Assembly (NCBI RefSeq): GCF_002902685.1
Contig: NZ_PPRN01000040.1
Span: 1-32,640 of the forward strand
DNA: 32,640 nucleotides
Direction: 5' to 3'
Source of the DNA: Staphylococcus pettenkoferi
Lineage (GTDB): Bacteria; Bacillota; Bacilli; Staphylococcales; Staphylococcaceae
How positions within the stretch are numbered: the first letter of the stretch is position 1; every line of letters starts with the position of its first letter. The notes under the pieces were generated by a model. The model was not told the DNA's origin. It was given only the letters and a program-made list of their open reading frames with translations, and made no database searches. Positions 1-9,396 of this stretch are shown piece after piece. The position numbers and the translations under genes are program-made.

Positions 1-34
1 ATAGAGATAAATTCACATATGGGAGGAATTTATT

Positions 35-694
35 ATGAAAAAATTAGGAATAACTTCAGGAATTGTACTTAGCGGAGCGGTATTATTTGGAGGAATTGGT
101 ACATCTCAAGCACATGCAGAAAGTTACAGTTCTGTGGATGCAAGTAATGCAGAGAACATCGCGAAAGAAGTAGCTAAGGATAATGGAATGGACCCTTCAA
201 AACAGAATTTCTTCGAGCCAAAAAGTAGCGGCGATTATTATCAAGTTGAAATTGGTAATAAATCTAACGTAGGTGCAGGAGCTTATCGTGTGCATAAGGA
301 TGGGTTAGTTGAATATAGAGATGGTGGCGTGGAGTCTAATCCTTACCGTAAAGTAGGTAACTATCACTTCTCAAGCGCTGATGCAAATGCAACTAATGAC
401 AGTAAAAATAACTCAAATCAACAACAAGACGCTACAAAAGCGCAACAAAAGCAAAATGTTACTCAACAAAACCAAGCAAATTCTAGCAACACTTCAGAAC
501 AACAAAATTCAATGCAATTCAACCAAAATAATGAGCAACAAGCTCAAAACGTAAAACAATCAAATCAAAATGAGGCACAACAAGCTCAAACATTACCTAA
601 CACTGGTCAATCTTCTAATAGTGTCGCTTTAGGCGTACTTGCAGCAGTATTAGGTGTTAGCGTCCTTGCTATGAGACGTTTCGTACGTCAATAG
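35..694 (+). CDS. LPXTG cell-wall-anchored surface protein, function unknown
   Basis: This 219-residue protein has an export signal at residues 1-28, with probable cleavage after AHA. A compact domain follows at about 29-113. Next comes an Asn/Gln-rich low-complexity stalk at about 118-185. The C-terminus is a sortase signal: LPNTG at 187-191, a hydrophobic helix and a basic tail ending RRFVRQ. It should therefore be cleaved by sortase A and linked to peptidoglycan. The folded domain shares a pattern with the secreted protein at 14815-15144: a YS-x-V start, an Asn-Ala pair, a GDY turn, YR-x-x-K-x-G, then P-x-x-K. The family is not one I recognise. The stalk may simply carry the domain through the wall. 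GGGAGG sits 8 bases before the ATG. The promoter would lie outside the window. No terminator is evident after the gene. Confidence 0.85.
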   Translation: MKKLGITSGIVLSGAVLFGGIGTSQAHAESYSSVDASNAENIAKEVAKDNGMDPSKQNFFEPKSSGDYYQVEIGNKSNVGAGAYRVHKDGLVEYRDGGVESNPYRKVGNYHFSSADANATNDSKNNSNQQQDATKAQQKQNVTQQNQANSSNTSEQQNSMQFNQNNEQQAQNVKQSNQNEAQQAQTLPNTGQSSNSVALGVLAAVLGVSVLAMRRFVRQ

Positions 695-803
695 TCCTTC
701 TCTTACTTGCATAAAGAAAATTTTAATTTACACCTCAAGTGACATATATTGTCATACCTGATTCGCTATCATAAGACTAAATGCATAAAGAGGAGGATTA
801 TTC

Positions 804-1280
804 ATGAATAAAAAGGTTGAATTCGCCCTTTCAATCCTGTTCTTCTGGGTGAAAGGTAGCGTAGCCGTAGACTCTAGATTCGTGAAAGTAAACACGGCTA
901 ATGCGATTCTCGGCATCTTTCCAGCTGGACGCGATGCAGAAACAATGCCGCTGAAGAATATTAGCTCTACTAAACTTTCAAGTAAATATAAAATCTTTCC
1001 AATGATTATCGGAATATTGATTATGCTAATTGCATTATCACGCTTAGGTACATCATTCTTTGGTGCACTCATCTTCTTCATTATCGGTGCACTTATCTTT
1101 GGAAGTGGCATGTTAACAACATTAATTATTCAACGCGCGGGTAATGATTATGCTATTTCTGTACCATTTTTCGAGAAAAACAAATTACTGATTGCGCAGA
1201 ATTCTATTGAAGAAGCGCTCGCTCACGATACAGATAAGACAGATTTAAACCAATTCTTTGATAAAAAAGGGACAAATTAG
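804..1280 (+). CDS. Small two-helix membrane protein, possibly with a PH-like domain
   Basis: This is a 158-residue protein of unknown function. Residues 1-60 are predicted extramembrane and strand-rich, including GSVAVDSRFVKV and a PLKNISS segment. Two adjacent membrane helices follow at about 63-80 and 84-108 with a very short turn. A soluble tail follows at 109-158, containing NSIEEALA and ending in charged residues. The strand-rich start with a final helix (QNSIEEAL) split around a helical hairpin resembles membrane-inserted bacterial PH-like domains; that is an inference from pattern only. No signal peptidase site is visible. AGGAGG lies 7 bases before the ATG, so the start is firm. The gene is co-oriented with the LPXTG gene 109 bases upstream but may have its own promoter. 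It is convergent with purA. Confidence 0.75.
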   Translation: MNKKVEFALSILFFWVKGSVAVDSRFVKVNTANAILGIFPAGRDAETMPLKNISSTKLSSKYKIFPMIIGILIMLIALSRLGTSFFGALIFFIIGALIFGSGMLTTLIIQRAGNDYAISVPFFEKNKLLIAQNSIEEALAHDTDKTDLNQFFDKKGTN

Positions 1281-1338
1281 TTCAGACGATTAAAATCTCA
1301 TCCTATACATCATTATGGTCACCGTATTCGATCATTAA

Positions 1339-1428
1339 GCAACTCCTTAGAAGAAAAGGACATGCACAACAAATAGAGGTCACAGTCACCTTACACGCAT
1401 GTGCTCTCTTCTCAAAGGGGTTGCTTTT
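1339..1428 (+). terminator. Long nested hairpin, possible terminator or structured RNA
   Basis: An outer stem pairs 1339-1353 with 1408-1424 (GCAACTCCTT with AAGGGGTTGC, then AGAAG with CTTCT, with a two-base bulge). Inside it ACATGC at 1360 pairs with GCATGT at 1397, and AGGT at 1377 pairs with ACCT at 1388. A short T run follows on the plus strand (CTTTTA). It lies about 60 bases after the membrane-protein gene, so it may end that transcript, but it is much longer than a standard terminator. Confidence 0.5.
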
Positions 1429-1492
1429 ACTTATGTAATAACCCTTTTACCTTTACCTAAAGTCGTCTCACAATACTCACAAACACAACATC

Positions 1493-1527
1493 AAAAAAAG
1501 ACCTCCGATGCATAACACCGGAAGCCT
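1493..1527 (-). terminator. Rho-independent terminator of purA
   Basis: On the minus strand CTTCCG pairs with CGGAGG (one G-U pair) around an 11-base loop. Seven T residues follow, about 15 bases beyond the purA stop. Confidence 0.75.
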
Positions 1528-1541
1528 CAACCTAACTCGTC

Positions 1542-2825
1542 TTACCATAAGTTAGCTAATAAGTTTGTTTGACTACGATCTGGACCTACAGAGAAGATTG
1601 AGATGTCCACACCGCAAATTTCAGAAATGCGTTCTAAGTAACGACGTGCGTTGTCAGGAAGTTCGTCTAGAGAACGACAACCTGTAATATCTTCGTCCCA
1701 ACCTGGAAGTTCTTCGTAAACAGGCTTACAACGTTTCACTTCGTCTAAGTTCGCTGGATATTCAGTGATTGTTTCGCCATCCAACTCATATGCCGTACAA
1801 ATCTTCACAGTATCTAAACCTGTGAGAACGTCGATAGAGTTGATTGAAAGGTCTGTAATACCGCTCACACGACGCGCATGACGTACGACTACAGAGTCGA
1901 ACCAACCGACACGTCTTGGGCGACCTGTCGTTGTACCGTATTCACGGCCGACTTCGCGAATGTGATGACCGTCATCATCAAAGAGTTCTGTTGGGAATGG
2001 GCCATCGCCTACACGTGATGTGTAAGATTTACATACACCGATGACTTTAGATACAAATGTAGGACCTACACCGCCACCCACTGTCACGTTACCTGCAACT
2101 GGGTTACTTGATGTCACGAATGGATATGTACCGTGATCGATATCGAGCATGACACCTTGAGCACCTTCGAATAATACTTTCTCGTCTGCTACGAATGCGT
2201 CGTCTAATACTTTCGCAGTGTCTGTAACGTAAGGTGCTAAGCGTTGTCCCGCTTCGTAATATGTCTCAAATATCTCATCAAATGTTGGGCATGGTTTATT
2301 GAACATACCTTTGAAATACGCATCTTTATATTCAATATTATCTTGTAGACGTTGTTTAAAGGATTCTTTATTTAATAGGTCAGCCATGCGAATACCGATA
2401 CGTTGTGCTTTATCCACGTATGCAGGGCCGATACCTTTCTTCGTTGTACCAATCTTGTTATCGCCACGACGTTCTTCTTCGTACTCGTCTTGTTTCAAAT
2501 GATATGGCAAGATGACTTGCGCACGGTTTGAGATGCGTAAGTTGTCAGTAGATACGCCACGTTCGTTTAACGCGTCTAACTCTTTTAAAAGTGCTACTGG
2601 GTCTACTACGACACCATTACCTATCACTGCGAGTTTATCTTTGTAGAAAATACCTGATGGTACGAGGTGTAATTTATAAGTTTCACCGCTAAATTTGATT
2701 GTGTGACCTGCGTTATTACCACCTGAAAAACGTGTGATCACATCCGCTTGTTCTGCTAAGAAATCTGTAATCTTTCCTTTACCTTCGTCTCCCCATTGTG
2801 TCCCAACTACTACAATTGATGACAT
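1542..2825 (-). CDS. purA: Adenylosuccinate synthetase
   Basis: PurA joins IMP and aspartate using GTP to give adenylosuccinate, the first committed step from IMP to AMP, in the cytoplasm. The 427-residue length is normal. The N-terminal GTP loop GDEGKGK is at 12-18 with the catalytic Asp13. NNAGHT carries His41, the second catalytic residue. The substrate-binding segment [11 protein letters not shown] and the C-terminal GPDRSQT guanine-binding segment are present. GGAGGTG precedes the ATG. The gene has its own promoter and terminator and lies downstream of dnaB on the same strand. Upstream of the promoter there is a near-match to a PurR box. In S. aureus walR follows purA; here two unrelated genes approach from the other side. 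Confidence 0.97.
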   Translation of the reverse strand: MSSIVVVGTQWGDEGKGKITDFLAEQADVITRFSGGNNAGHTIKFSGETYKLHLVPSGIFYKDKLAVIGNGVVVDPVALLKELDALNERGVSTDNLRISNRAQVILPYHLKQDEYEEERRGDNKIGTTKKGIGPAYVDKAQRIGIRMADLLNKESFKQRLQDNIEYKDAYFKGMFNKPCPTFDEIFETYYEAGQRLAPYVTDTAKVLDDAFVADEKVLFEGAQGVMLDIDHGTYPFVTSSNPVAGNVTVGGGVGPTFVSKVIGVCKSYTSRVGDGPFPTELFDDDGHHIREVGREYGTTTGRPRRVGWFDSVVVRHARRVSGITDLSINSIDVLTGLDTVKICTAYELDGETITEYPANLDEVKRCKPVYEELPGWDEDITGCRSLDELPDNARRYLERISEICGVDISIFSVGPDRSQTNLLANLW

Positions 2826-2863
2826 ATGAGCACCTCCAAGTTTTTCTCAATTTACCATAGAGT

Positions 2864-2892
2864 ATTTTACCAATATCACCTGGAGATTGCAA
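2864..2892 (-). promoter_or_regulatory. Promoter of purA
   Basis: On the minus strand, TTGCAA (2887-2892) and TAAAAT (2864-2869) are separated by exactly 17 bases, about 40 bases before the purA start. Confidence 0.6.
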
Positions 2893-2895
2893 ATA

Positions 2896-2908
2896 AAAAT
2901 CGAACATT
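2896..2908 (+). promoter_or_regulatory. Candidate PurR box upstream of purA
   Basis: AAAATCGAACATT matches the PurR consensus AWWWCCGAACWWT at 12 of 13 positions. It sits directly beyond the purA -35 element, as PurR boxes usually do. The partner half-box in reverse orientation about 16 bases further on is poor, so this remains a candidate. Confidence 0.4.
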
Positions 2909-3050
2909 ATTTCAACGTCGTTAGCAGTCGTTAAAGACGTGATATTTCATTAATCTTCCATATTGAAAAGCGATGATATCAACGTTTGACAATCTTTCTT
3001 CAGTAAAACGTTAACCGTACTTCTATGAATTCAAATCACTTTTAAACAAC

Positions 3051-3095
3051 TAAAAACCGTACAAAATTAACAACTGCGTTAAAATCATACGGTTT
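3051..3095 (-). terminator. Terminator after dnaB
   Basis: AAACCGTA and TACGGTTT form an 8-pair stem on the minus strand, with a small inner TTAAC/GTTAA stem in the loop and a run of five T residues after it. It begins about 25 bases past the dnaB stop. Confidence 0.55.
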
Positions 3096-3119
3096 AAAAA
3101 CTTCGATTATTTATTTTTA

Positions 3120-4520
3120 TCACATATCTGCATGCGCATAATCAATATCAGTAAATTTGTTGTACTGTTTCATGAAATGCAGTTTCACGGTACCTGTTGG
3201 GCCGTTACGTTGCTTCGCGATAATAATTTCAATTTCACCATTATCGTCATTCACTTGCGGTTCCATGCCCATATCACCATCGTCCTCGTCATCTTCACCG
3301 GCACGCTCGTAATAGTCGTCACGGTAAAGGAAGGCAACGATGTCGGCGTCTTGCTCGATGGAACCTGACTCACGGATATCACTCATCATCGGACGTTTGT
3401 CCTGACGTTGTTCTACACCACGAGAAAGCTGACTCAAGGCAATCACAGGACATTCAAGTTCTCTGGCAATCGCTTTAAGCGTTCTTGAAATCTCTGAAAC
3501 CTCTTGTTGGCGGTTATCAGAGAAGCGTGAGCCACTACCTTGTAGCAATTGCAGATAGTCAATCACGACCATATCTAAGCCATGTTCTTGTTTCAGACGG
3601 CGGCACTTAGAACGGACATCCGTGACACGAATACCTGGCGTATCATCGATAAACAGCTTCGTATGCGAGAGTTTACCGACAGACGTAGTGAAACGATTCC
3701 AATCTTCTTCTTCCATCATCCCAGTACGTAAACGGTTGGAATCGACATTTCCTGTACTACAAATCATACGCGTGACAAGTTGATCTGCACCCATCTCTAG
3801 AGAGAAGATGCCTACGGTAAAGCCATCTTCGTGTGTAGCCACCTTTTGCGCGATATTAAGAGCGAAGGCAGTCTTACCCACGGAAGGTCGAGCGGCAATA
3901 ATGATGAGATCATTGCGGTTAAAGCCTGCCGTCATGTTATCTAAATCGCGATAACCTGTAGGAATGCCGGGTGTCTGACCGCTATTCTGATCGAGTAATT
4001 CAGCATTCTCATAGACTTCACCAAGCACTGTAACGATATCTTTAAAGCCTTCACTTTCTCGTGAAGAAGAAATTTCAAGTATCCGGCGTTCAGCATCATT
4101 GAGAACTTCGTCTAATTCGATTTCACTATTATAGCCGTCATTGGCGATACTTTCTGCAACTTGGATGAGTTTCCGTTTCGTCGATAGCTTTAAGACGATG
4201 TCAGTATAGTATTGAATATTTCGCGTCGTCGGAACATTGTTCGCAAGTTCCGCGAGATACTGAGGTCCACCCGCTTCGTTGAGCCGCCCATCTTGAGAGA
4301 GCTGATCCATGAGCGTCACACTATCAATATTCTTGCTCTCCTCATGGATGTGCATCATCGCTCTGAAGATATGTTGATGGGCACTTCTATAAAATGACTC
4401 AGGAAGTAAGACTTCCTGAGTTGAGTTCATGAGTTCTGGATCGAGGAAAATGGCACCTAATACAGATTGTTCCGCTTCATTACTATGCGGCATTTGATTG
4501 CGTTCGTACATTCCGTCCAT
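3120..4520 (-). CDS. dnaB: Replicative DNA helicase (DnaB family, named DnaC in some Firmicutes)
   Basis: This is the hexameric 5'-3' helicase that unwinds the fork and recruits primase. At 466 residues it has the family's usual length. The N-terminal DnaB domain with its NEAEQSVLGA start spans about 10-120. The RecA-like motor starts near 180. Walker A ARPSVGKT contains Lys216, and Walker B VVIDYLQLL lies near 320. QLSRGVEQR and the R-x-SGSIEQDADIV segment are typical of the C-terminal half. An acidic stretch (EDDEDDGD) interrupts the C-terminal part, as in S. aureus. It is the last gene of a leftward operon with DUF2232, gdpP and rplI, 32 bases after rplI. A GAGGTGG site supports the start. 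Confidence 0.96.
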   Translation of the reverse strand: MDGMYERNQMPHSNEAEQSVLGAIFLDPELMNSTQEVLLPESFYRSAHQHIFRAMMHIHEESKNIDSVTLMDQLSQDGRLNEAGGPQYLAELANNVPTTRNIQYYTDIVLKLSTKRKLIQVAESIANDGYNSEIELDEVLNDAERRILEISSSRESEGFKDIVTVLGEVYENAELLDQNSGQTPGIPTGYRDLDNMTAGFNRNDLIIIAARPSVGKTAFALNIAQKVATHEDGFTVGIFSLEMGADQLVTRMICSTGNVDSNRLRTGMMEEEDWNRFTTSVGKLSHTKLFIDDTPGIRVTDVRSKCRRLKQEHGLDMVVIDYLQLLQGSGSRFSDNRQQEVSEISRTLKAIARELECPVIALSQLSRGVEQRQDKRPMMSDIRESGSIEQDADIVAFLYRDDYYERAGEDDEDDGDMGMEPQVNDDNGEIEIIIAKQRNGPTGTVKLHFMKQYNKFTDIDYAHADM

Positions 4521-4552
4521 TTGTTCTCCACCTCATATCTCATTACTTTGAA

Positions 4553-5002
4553 TTAGTTCTGTTCTACTGTGTGTACGCGAATTGTACCTTCAACTTCTTT
4601 ATCAAGTTTAACAGGCACATTCGTATAACCTAAAGCGTGAATGCCATGTGGTAAATCCATTTTACGCTTATCAATTTTAATATCGTGTTGATCTTTAAGG
4701 GCTTGAGCGATTTGTTTCGTACTGATTGAACCGAATAACTTACCGCCTTCACCTGTCTTCGCACTGACTTCAACTTCAATGTCTTCAAGACGTGCTTTAA
4801 GTTCTTTCGCCTCGTCAATTTCTTTCTGTCTTTCTTGTTCTGCACGTTTATTTTGTTGTTGAAGTTGTTTCAAGTTACCACTATTTGCTTCGACTGCTAA
4901 GTTCTTTTTAAAAAGGAAGTTGTTAGCGTAACCTACTGGCACATCTTTAACTTCGCCTTTCTTACCTTTACCTTTAACATCTTGTGTGAATATTACTTTC
5001 AT
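4553..5002 (-). CDS. rplI: 50S ribosomal protein L9
   Basis: The 149-residue length is standard. The N-terminal globular domain begins [17 protein letters not shown] and has the conserved GYANNFL RNA-binding segment. A long charged helix at about 40-75 (rich in Gln, Glu and Lys) links it to the C-terminal domain starting near [12 protein letters not shown]9 binds 23S rRNA at the base of the L1 stalk and helps keep reading frame. Its start codon overlaps the gdpP stop by four bases (ATGA), indicating translational coupling. Confidence 0.97.
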   Translation of the reverse strand: MKVIFTQDVKGKGKKGEVKDVPVGYANNFLFKKNLAVEANSGNLKQLQQQNKRAEQERQKEIDEAKELKARLEDIEVEVSAKTGEGGKLFGSISTKQIAQALKDQHDIKIDKRKMDLPHGIHALGYTNVPVKLDKEVEGTIRVHTVEQN

Positions 5003-6966
5003 GCGTCTTCACTCCTACTCATTTGTTCTGTTATTGCCTGTTGTAATTGTTCAATTGCTTCTTCGACAGTTAAGTCTTTCAACTGTGTAGCAGCATTCGT
5101 TAAATGTCCGCCACCACCCAGTGCTTCCATCGTTAGCTGAACGTTGATTGCACCAAGGGATCGCGCTGACATTCCGATAAGGTTATCTTCACGTCGTGCT
5201 ACAACATATGAGGCTTCTACACCATCTAAACTTAACAACTCATCTGCTGCTTGTGCAACAGTAACGGGATGATAGATTTTGTCGTCAGGACCATGGGCAA
5301 TCGCTACGCCATGATCTTGAAGTTCAACCGTGCGAATTAATTCAGTTCGGTTGATGTACGTATCGATATCATCCTTCAAGAAGTGTTGCGTTAAGATCGT
5401 ATCCGCACCATGTGCACGGAGATAACTTGCTGCATCGAAAGTTCGTGAGCCTGTCCGCAATGTGAAGTTACGCGTATCAACGATGATACCTGCAAACATC
5501 ACTGTAGACTCAAGTCGTGTTAAGCGTTGTTCTGTCGGTTGATATTCTAGCAACTCTGTCACGAGCTCTGCAGTAGAGCTGGCGTACGGTTCCATGTAGA
5601 CCAACAACGGACTTGAAATAAAGCTTTCGCCACGACGATGGTGGTCAATCACGACTTTGCGATTAGATTTATTTAAGATATTTTCATCTAAGACCATCTC
5701 AGGTTTATGCGTATCGACCACTACGAGCGTTGTCTTAGAAGTCATGATGTCCCATGCTTCGTCGGACGTAATGAAACGCTCTTTCAATTCAGGTTTCTCA
5801 TCGACTGCGTTCATGACACGTCGCAATGTTGGATCGATATCTGAATCGTTAAGCACTACGTAGGCATCCAAGTTGTTCATCATCGCAAAGCGTGTCACAC
5901 CGATAGCTGCACCGATGGCATCTAAGTCTGGACGCTTGTGTCCCATCACGATGACTTTGTCGCCTTCCATCAAGATATCTTTCAATGCGTGAGAAATGAC
6001 ACGAGCTCGTACGCGTGTACGTTTCTCCATCGGGTCAGTCTTACCGCCGTAGAAGCGGACATTACCGTTGATGTGTTTGATGGCAACTTGGTCACCGCCA
6101 CGACCGAGCGCTAAGTCTAATCCAGATTGTGAAAGCTCACCAAGATCGATGAGGTTCTCTGAGCCTTCCCCTACGCCGATACTCAGTGTGAGCTGGGCAC
6201 GATAACCTACACTTTTCTCACGTAATTGACTTAAGATATCAAAGTTACTATCTTCAACTTCATTTAAGATACGTTGGTTCAAGTAAGCCACAAACTGGTC
6301 TGAGCTGTAACGTTTGAAATAGATATTATATTCCGAAGCCCAACGACTGATGACGCGTGTCACCATCGAGTTGATTTCTGAACGTTGTGTATCGTTCATA
6401 TTTTGTGTGATTTCGTCGTAGTTGTCGAGGAAGAGCGTCGCAATAATCGGCTTTGACTCTTCGTAGAGTTCATTCGTCTTCACTTCTTCTGTAATATCGA
6501 AGAAGTACAACACACCTTCCGCTTCAGCATAACGTACGCGATAATGGTAGCCATTGTCTTCAATTTCTATTTCTTGCGTCTTTTCCAGCTGTTTTAAAAT
6601 GTTTGGATAAACCTCATTAACAGGGTCTGAAATCACGTTGCGTTCAGCACGTTCAGACATAAATTTGTTCATCCATTCAATATTCTCATTGTCATCTAGG
6701 ATAATCATGCCGATGGGCAGCTCTTTAATCGCAGTGTTACTGCCAGCTGAAATATGTCCACTTAAGTCATCGACATAATGATCCATCTTATTTAAAGCTT
6801 TACGTATTAGAATAATCGAGACGATTGCCATAACGACGAGTATGATAGCCGCTACAGTCGCGAAGATTTGATTAATCACAAACCACGCGATGACGATAGC
6901 AATACCCGTCAGCAACATTAAGACAAACGGCAAGATTAACGCTTGCTTAGTGGATTGCCGGTTCAT
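4999..6966 (-). CDS. gdpP: Cyclic-di-AMP phosphodiesterase GdpP
   Basis: GdpP hydrolyses the second messenger c-di-AMP to pApA. It therefore affects potassium and osmotic balance and, in staphylococci, beta-lactam tolerance. The 655-residue protein has two N-terminal membrane helices (about 10-30 and 33-54), a PAS-like domain at about 80-160, and a degenerate GGDEF domain at about 170-300. The DHH domain follows, with GHKRPDLDA (His343, Asp347, Asp349), VDTH (Asp418) and DHH at 441-443. The DHHA1 domain carries GGGGH near 617. All the metal ligands I looked for are present, so the enzyme looks active. A GAGGTGG site precedes the ATG. The gene is 14 bases after DUF2232 and overlaps rplI by four. 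Confidence 0.96.
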   Translation of the reverse strand: MNRQSTKQALILPFVLMLLTGIAIVIAWFVINQIFATVAAIILVVMAIVSIILIRKALNKMDHYVDDLSGHISAGSNTAIKELPIGMIILDDNENIEWMNKFMSERAERNVISDPVNEVYPNILKQLEKTQEIEIEDNGYHYRVRYAEAEGVLYFFDITEEVKTNELYEESKPIIATLFLDNYDEITQNMNDTQRSEINSMVTRVISRWASEYNIYFKRYSSDQFVAYLNQRILNEVEDSNFDILSQLREKSVGYRAQLTLSIGVGEGSENLIDLGELSQSGLDLALGRGGDQVAIKHINGNVRFYGGKTDPMEKRTRVRARVISHALKDILMEGDKVIVMGHKRPDLDAIGAAIGVTRFAMMNNLDAYVVLNDSDIDPTLRRVMNAVDEKPELKERFITSDEAWDIMTSKTTLVVVDTHKPEMVLDENILNKSNRKVVIDHHRRGESFISSPLLVYMEPYASSTAELVTELLEYQPTEQRLTRLESTVMFAGIIVDTRNFTLRTGSRTFDAASYLRAHGADTILTQHFLKDDIDTYINRTELIRTVELQDHGVAIAHGPDDKIYHPVTVAQAADELLSLDGVEASYVVARREDNLIGMSARSLGAINVQLTMEALGGGGHLTNAATQLKDLTVEEAIEQLQQAITEQMSRSEDA

Positions 6967-6980
6967 TGTTCCACCTCAAA

Positions 6981-7916
6981 TCATTTTTTAATGCGCGCTT
7001 TTAAGTTCAACATCATATCTGCCATACCTATTAAGACTACAATTGGCGCCATTGCAGATATGAGCGTTCCGATAACCATGAGTAATATTGTCACGGCTAA
7101 AGGCATACTTTTCGCTTTACCAAAGAAATGAATTACACTTAATCCCTGAATATACATACATAATGATAACACAACTTGAAAGTTCAATACGATACTTTGG
7201 AACATAGATGGTTCACTATTTGAAGTGAACAGAAGACAGACAATCGTAATGATATAAACAATTAAGATAAACCGTGGCATTTGCCAAGCATATAACGGTC
7301 TAAAGATAGGCGTCGCCACTTTAAACTTACGTAAGATTGGGAAAGTGATTAATAAATTAAATAAGACGATAACAAAGATAGTGACGATGATATAACTTGG
7401 AAATTCCATCAACGCTTTATTTGTTAAATTATCTACCAATTGATTGTAACTTTCTATGACATTGCTACCATATTGTTGTAAATCAGACGGTTGTAGATAA
7501 TTTAAGACTGATTTCATCGGTTGCACTAAAGTACTTCCAGTCGGCAAACGATGGGTCGCTTGTAAGATGAGTAGTGCAATTAAACTAAATAAACTTAAGT
7601 ATGTCGTCGTAACATAGAAGATGCGTTCTTTCGTTGCACGCTCTTTTAATAATTGCCCAATGATGAAACTTGTGAGCAAGACCACAACAATAGCGCTTAA
7701 CGTGGCTAAGTTGGTAAAGAGCGTCGTGAGAATAACTGTAATTAAGGCAGCTATTCCGAAACTTTCTTTCGATTTGTGCCACAAGACGATACCAGGAATG
7801 GTCGCAAAGAAACACAACACATATCCTATTAAGGGCACAAAATATGTAACTAAAGCCACAATTATAAAGGTGATAACACCAAGTATCGTCGCTTTAGGAT
7901 TAACTTTAGAAAACAA
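6981..7916 (-). CDS. DUF2232 (YybS-like) multi-pass membrane protein
   Basis: This is an integral membrane protein of about 311 residues with roughly eight hydrophobic segments. It belongs to the family found next to gdpP in Bacillales; its molecular role is not established. I place the start at TTG 7916, giving MFSKVNPK. AGGAG sits 8 bases before it, and a promoter (TTGTAT, 17 bases, TAAAAT at 7954-7982) lies just upstream. The longer frame begins at TTG 7982, which is inside that promoter and has no ribosome binding site. It is the first gene of a DUF2232-gdpP-rplI-dnaB operon. The fixed linkage suggests a job tied to GdpP or the envelope, which is inference only. Confidence 0.85.
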   Translation of the reverse strand: MFSKVNPKATILGVITFIIVALVTYFVPLIGYVLCFFATIPGIVLWHKSKESFGIAALITVILTTLFTNLATLSAIVVVLLTSFIIGQLLKERATKERIFYVTTTYLSLFSLIALLILQATHRLPTGSTLVQPMKSVLNYLQPSDLQQYGSNVIESYNQLVDNLTNKALMEFPSYIIVTIFVIVLFNLLITFPILRKFKVATPIFRPLYAWQMPRFILIVYIITIVCLLFTSNSEPSMFQSIVLNFQVVLSLCMYIQGLSVIHFFGKAKSMPLAVTILLMVIGTLISAMAPIVVLIGMADMMLNLKARIKK

Positions 7917-7953
7917 ATTTGCCACTCCTATACTCAATTTGACTATAATGCCT

Positions 7954-7982
7954 ATTTTAACCTCTTTGAAAGGTTTATACAA
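7954..7982 (-). promoter_or_regulatory. Promoter of the DUF2232-gdpP-rplI-dnaB operon
   Basis: On the minus strand, TTGTAT (7977-7982) and TAAAAT (7954-7959) are 17 bases apart. A ribosome binding site and TTG start follow within 40 bases. Confidence 0.5.
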
Positions 7983-8054
7983 TTATTGTCAATTAAGGCA
8001 TGAACGTGTCTCTCCTATTTCATGCATACCCATTCTTCCTATGTGTTACGTGTC

Positions 8055-9017
8055 TTAGCGTCGAACTTTAGACTTTTTCAAAAAATGATATAAATTCGGC
8101 GCCCAATCGTTGAAATTGAGTAAAAAACCATCATGACCTACGTTATCGGGCACGAAGAAGTGACGATGATATTGGAAGCGTGCCCCCATCGCTCGAACTT
8201 GGTCATCTGGATAGAGCAAATCATCGGTAAAGCCGAGGGTTAGTACTTTAGTATCTAACTGAGCCAAGACTTCTGCAACGTCAGTACGTCCACGGTCGAG
8301 GTTGTGGCTATCGAGCACATCAAGTAACGTCTTATAGCAAGCCACATCAAAGCTTTCTTTAAATTTATCACCTTGATGATGCTGGTAAGACACCACTTGT
8401 TCAGGTGTAAATCGCGCTTCGTAACTCTTTGAAGACCGATAAGTTAAGAAACCGAGTTGGCGTGCAATACTCAATCCTTCCTTTCCACCTAAGTGAATCG
8501 CTTGTCGTGCAATATCGTTAAATGCACGACTATAAGATGAAGTCTTATCCGTCGCTGCGAGAATGACGGCTTTCTCAACGTGAAATTGACGATTGTAGAG
8601 CAGTTCCTGAACTTGCATACCACCTAGAGAACCACCGATGAGAATAGCGATACGCTTAAAGCCTAATGCTTTCACTCCACGTTCAATCGCTCGGACAATA
8701 TCGCGTAACGTCAGCTGTTGAGGAAAGTTAGGATCGTTGCACGGTGAACTCGAACCAAATGGACTACCAATGACGTTAAACGTGAGAAACTGATAATCGT
8801 GAATAGGCAAATAACCTCCATCAATAATTTCACGCCACCACCCTGGCTCCTCATCCGTGCCATATGTGAGATGATTTCCCGTTAATGCATGACAGACGAG
8901 TACGAGTGGTTGTCCTTGATAACCTACGTGCTCGTAACGAAGTTTCAAATTCTCAATTAGTTCCCCAGATTCCGTATAAAAGTTGCCTAATTCAAGTGTG
9001 TCTACAATATATTTCAT
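8055..9017 (-). CDS. metX: Homoserine O-acetyltransferase (MetX type)
   Basis: MetX activates homoserine by acyl transfer from acyl-CoA, the entry step to methionine. The 320-residue alpha/beta-hydrolase has the nucleophile elbow GGSLGG (Ser130), a likely acidic residue at Asp265 or Asp266 in FTDDLLYPDDQ, and a catalytic His near 295 in DNVGHDGF. NVIGSPFGSSSP is the family's conserved substrate segment. It is shorter than many MetX proteins but close to the staphylococcal form as I remember it. A few MetX-like enzymes use succinyl-CoA, and I cannot settle the acyl donor from sequence. AAGGAGG lies before the ATG. A SAM-I riboswitch with a terminator sits immediately upstream, so high SAM should switch it off. 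That supports the methionine role. Confidence 0.92.
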   Translation of the reverse strand: MKYIVDTLELGNFYTESGELIENLKLRYEHVGYQGQPLVLVCHALTGNHLTYGTDEEPGWWREIIDGGYLPIHDYQFLTFNVIGSPFGSSSPCNDPNFPQQLTLRDIVRAIERGVKALGFKRIAILIGGSLGGMQVQELLYNRQFHVEKAVILAATDKTSSYSRAFNDIARQAIHLGGKEGLSIARQLGFLTYRSSKSYEARFTPEQVVSYQHHQGDKFKESFDVACYKTLLDVLDSHNLDRGRTDVAEVLAQLDTKVLTLGFTDDLLYPDDQVRAMGARFQYHRHFFVPDNVGHDGFLLNFNDWAPNLYHFLKKSKVRR

Positions 9018-9079
9018 TAGCTACTTACCTCCTTGTTAGTGAACTTATCGCTACCCCTCCCCTACTCTGCTTCATATAG

Positions 9080-9218
9080 AAAAAGTCTCCTACTCGACCA
9101 AAAGTAAGAGACTCACATTACCTTATTACTCGAGTTGCATCGTTGGTTGTAGCACCGTACTGATAAAGCCGGTTGCTGAAGTTTCACAGGGCCAAATCCC
9201 TCCACTTCTCTCAATAAG
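9080..9218 (-). promoter_or_regulatory. SAM-I (S-box) riboswitch with terminator, controlling metX
   Basis: On the minus strand the aptamer runs from 9218 to 9122. P1 is CTTATT paired with AATAAG. Inside are the S-box signatures GAGAGAAGTGGAGGGA, TGGCCC, TGTGAAAC and CAGCAACC, in the expected order. A strong terminator follows: 11 base pairs, AGTCTCTTACT with AGTAGGAGACT, then T residues at 9080-9084. This ends about 60 bases before metX. SAM binding is expected to stabilise P1 and leave the terminator free to form. Confidence 0.93.
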
Positions 9219-9259
9219 TTCAATATTTGATTTAAGTTTCGTTGACTAGATTAAAGTTA

Positions 9260-9288
9260 ATTCTAATCGAATATTCCGATAATTACAA
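9260..9288 (-). promoter_or_regulatory. Promoter of the metX riboswitch transcript
   Basis: On the minus strand, TTGTAA (9283-9288) and TAGAAT (9260-9265) are 17 bases apart, about 40 bases before the aptamer. From 9289 to 9540 I see no gene, only the short repeat at 9365-9396. Confidence 0.55.
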
Positions 9289-9364
9289 CAGTTAATATGC
9301 CGTTATGAATCCTTAATGCGTTATCTAGCTCACTGCGTCTTGAAATAGGGCGATTTGTTATAAG

Positions 9365-9396
9365 AGGTGAGTCTGACGTTTGTCTGAAGTCAGACT
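9365..9396. repeat. Dispersed intergenic repeat, copy 1 (with small hairpin)
   Basis: Positions 9365-9390 match 26128-26153 in opposite orientation at 23 of 26 bases, including the identical core ACTTCAGACAAACG. In this copy AGTCTGAC (9370-9377) and GTCAGACT (9389-9396) form an 8-pair hairpin. Both copies are intergenic. Confidence 0.5.

Noticed and set aside
752..1111. Leftward 119-codon frame opposite the two-helix membrane protein
   Set aside because: It is the mirror of a gene with a strong ribosome binding site and sensible membrane topology; it has no binding site itself.
7621..8058. Rightward 145-codon frame opposite the DUF2232 gene
   Set aside because: It is antisense to a conserved membrane protein and covers its promoter; no ribosome binding site.
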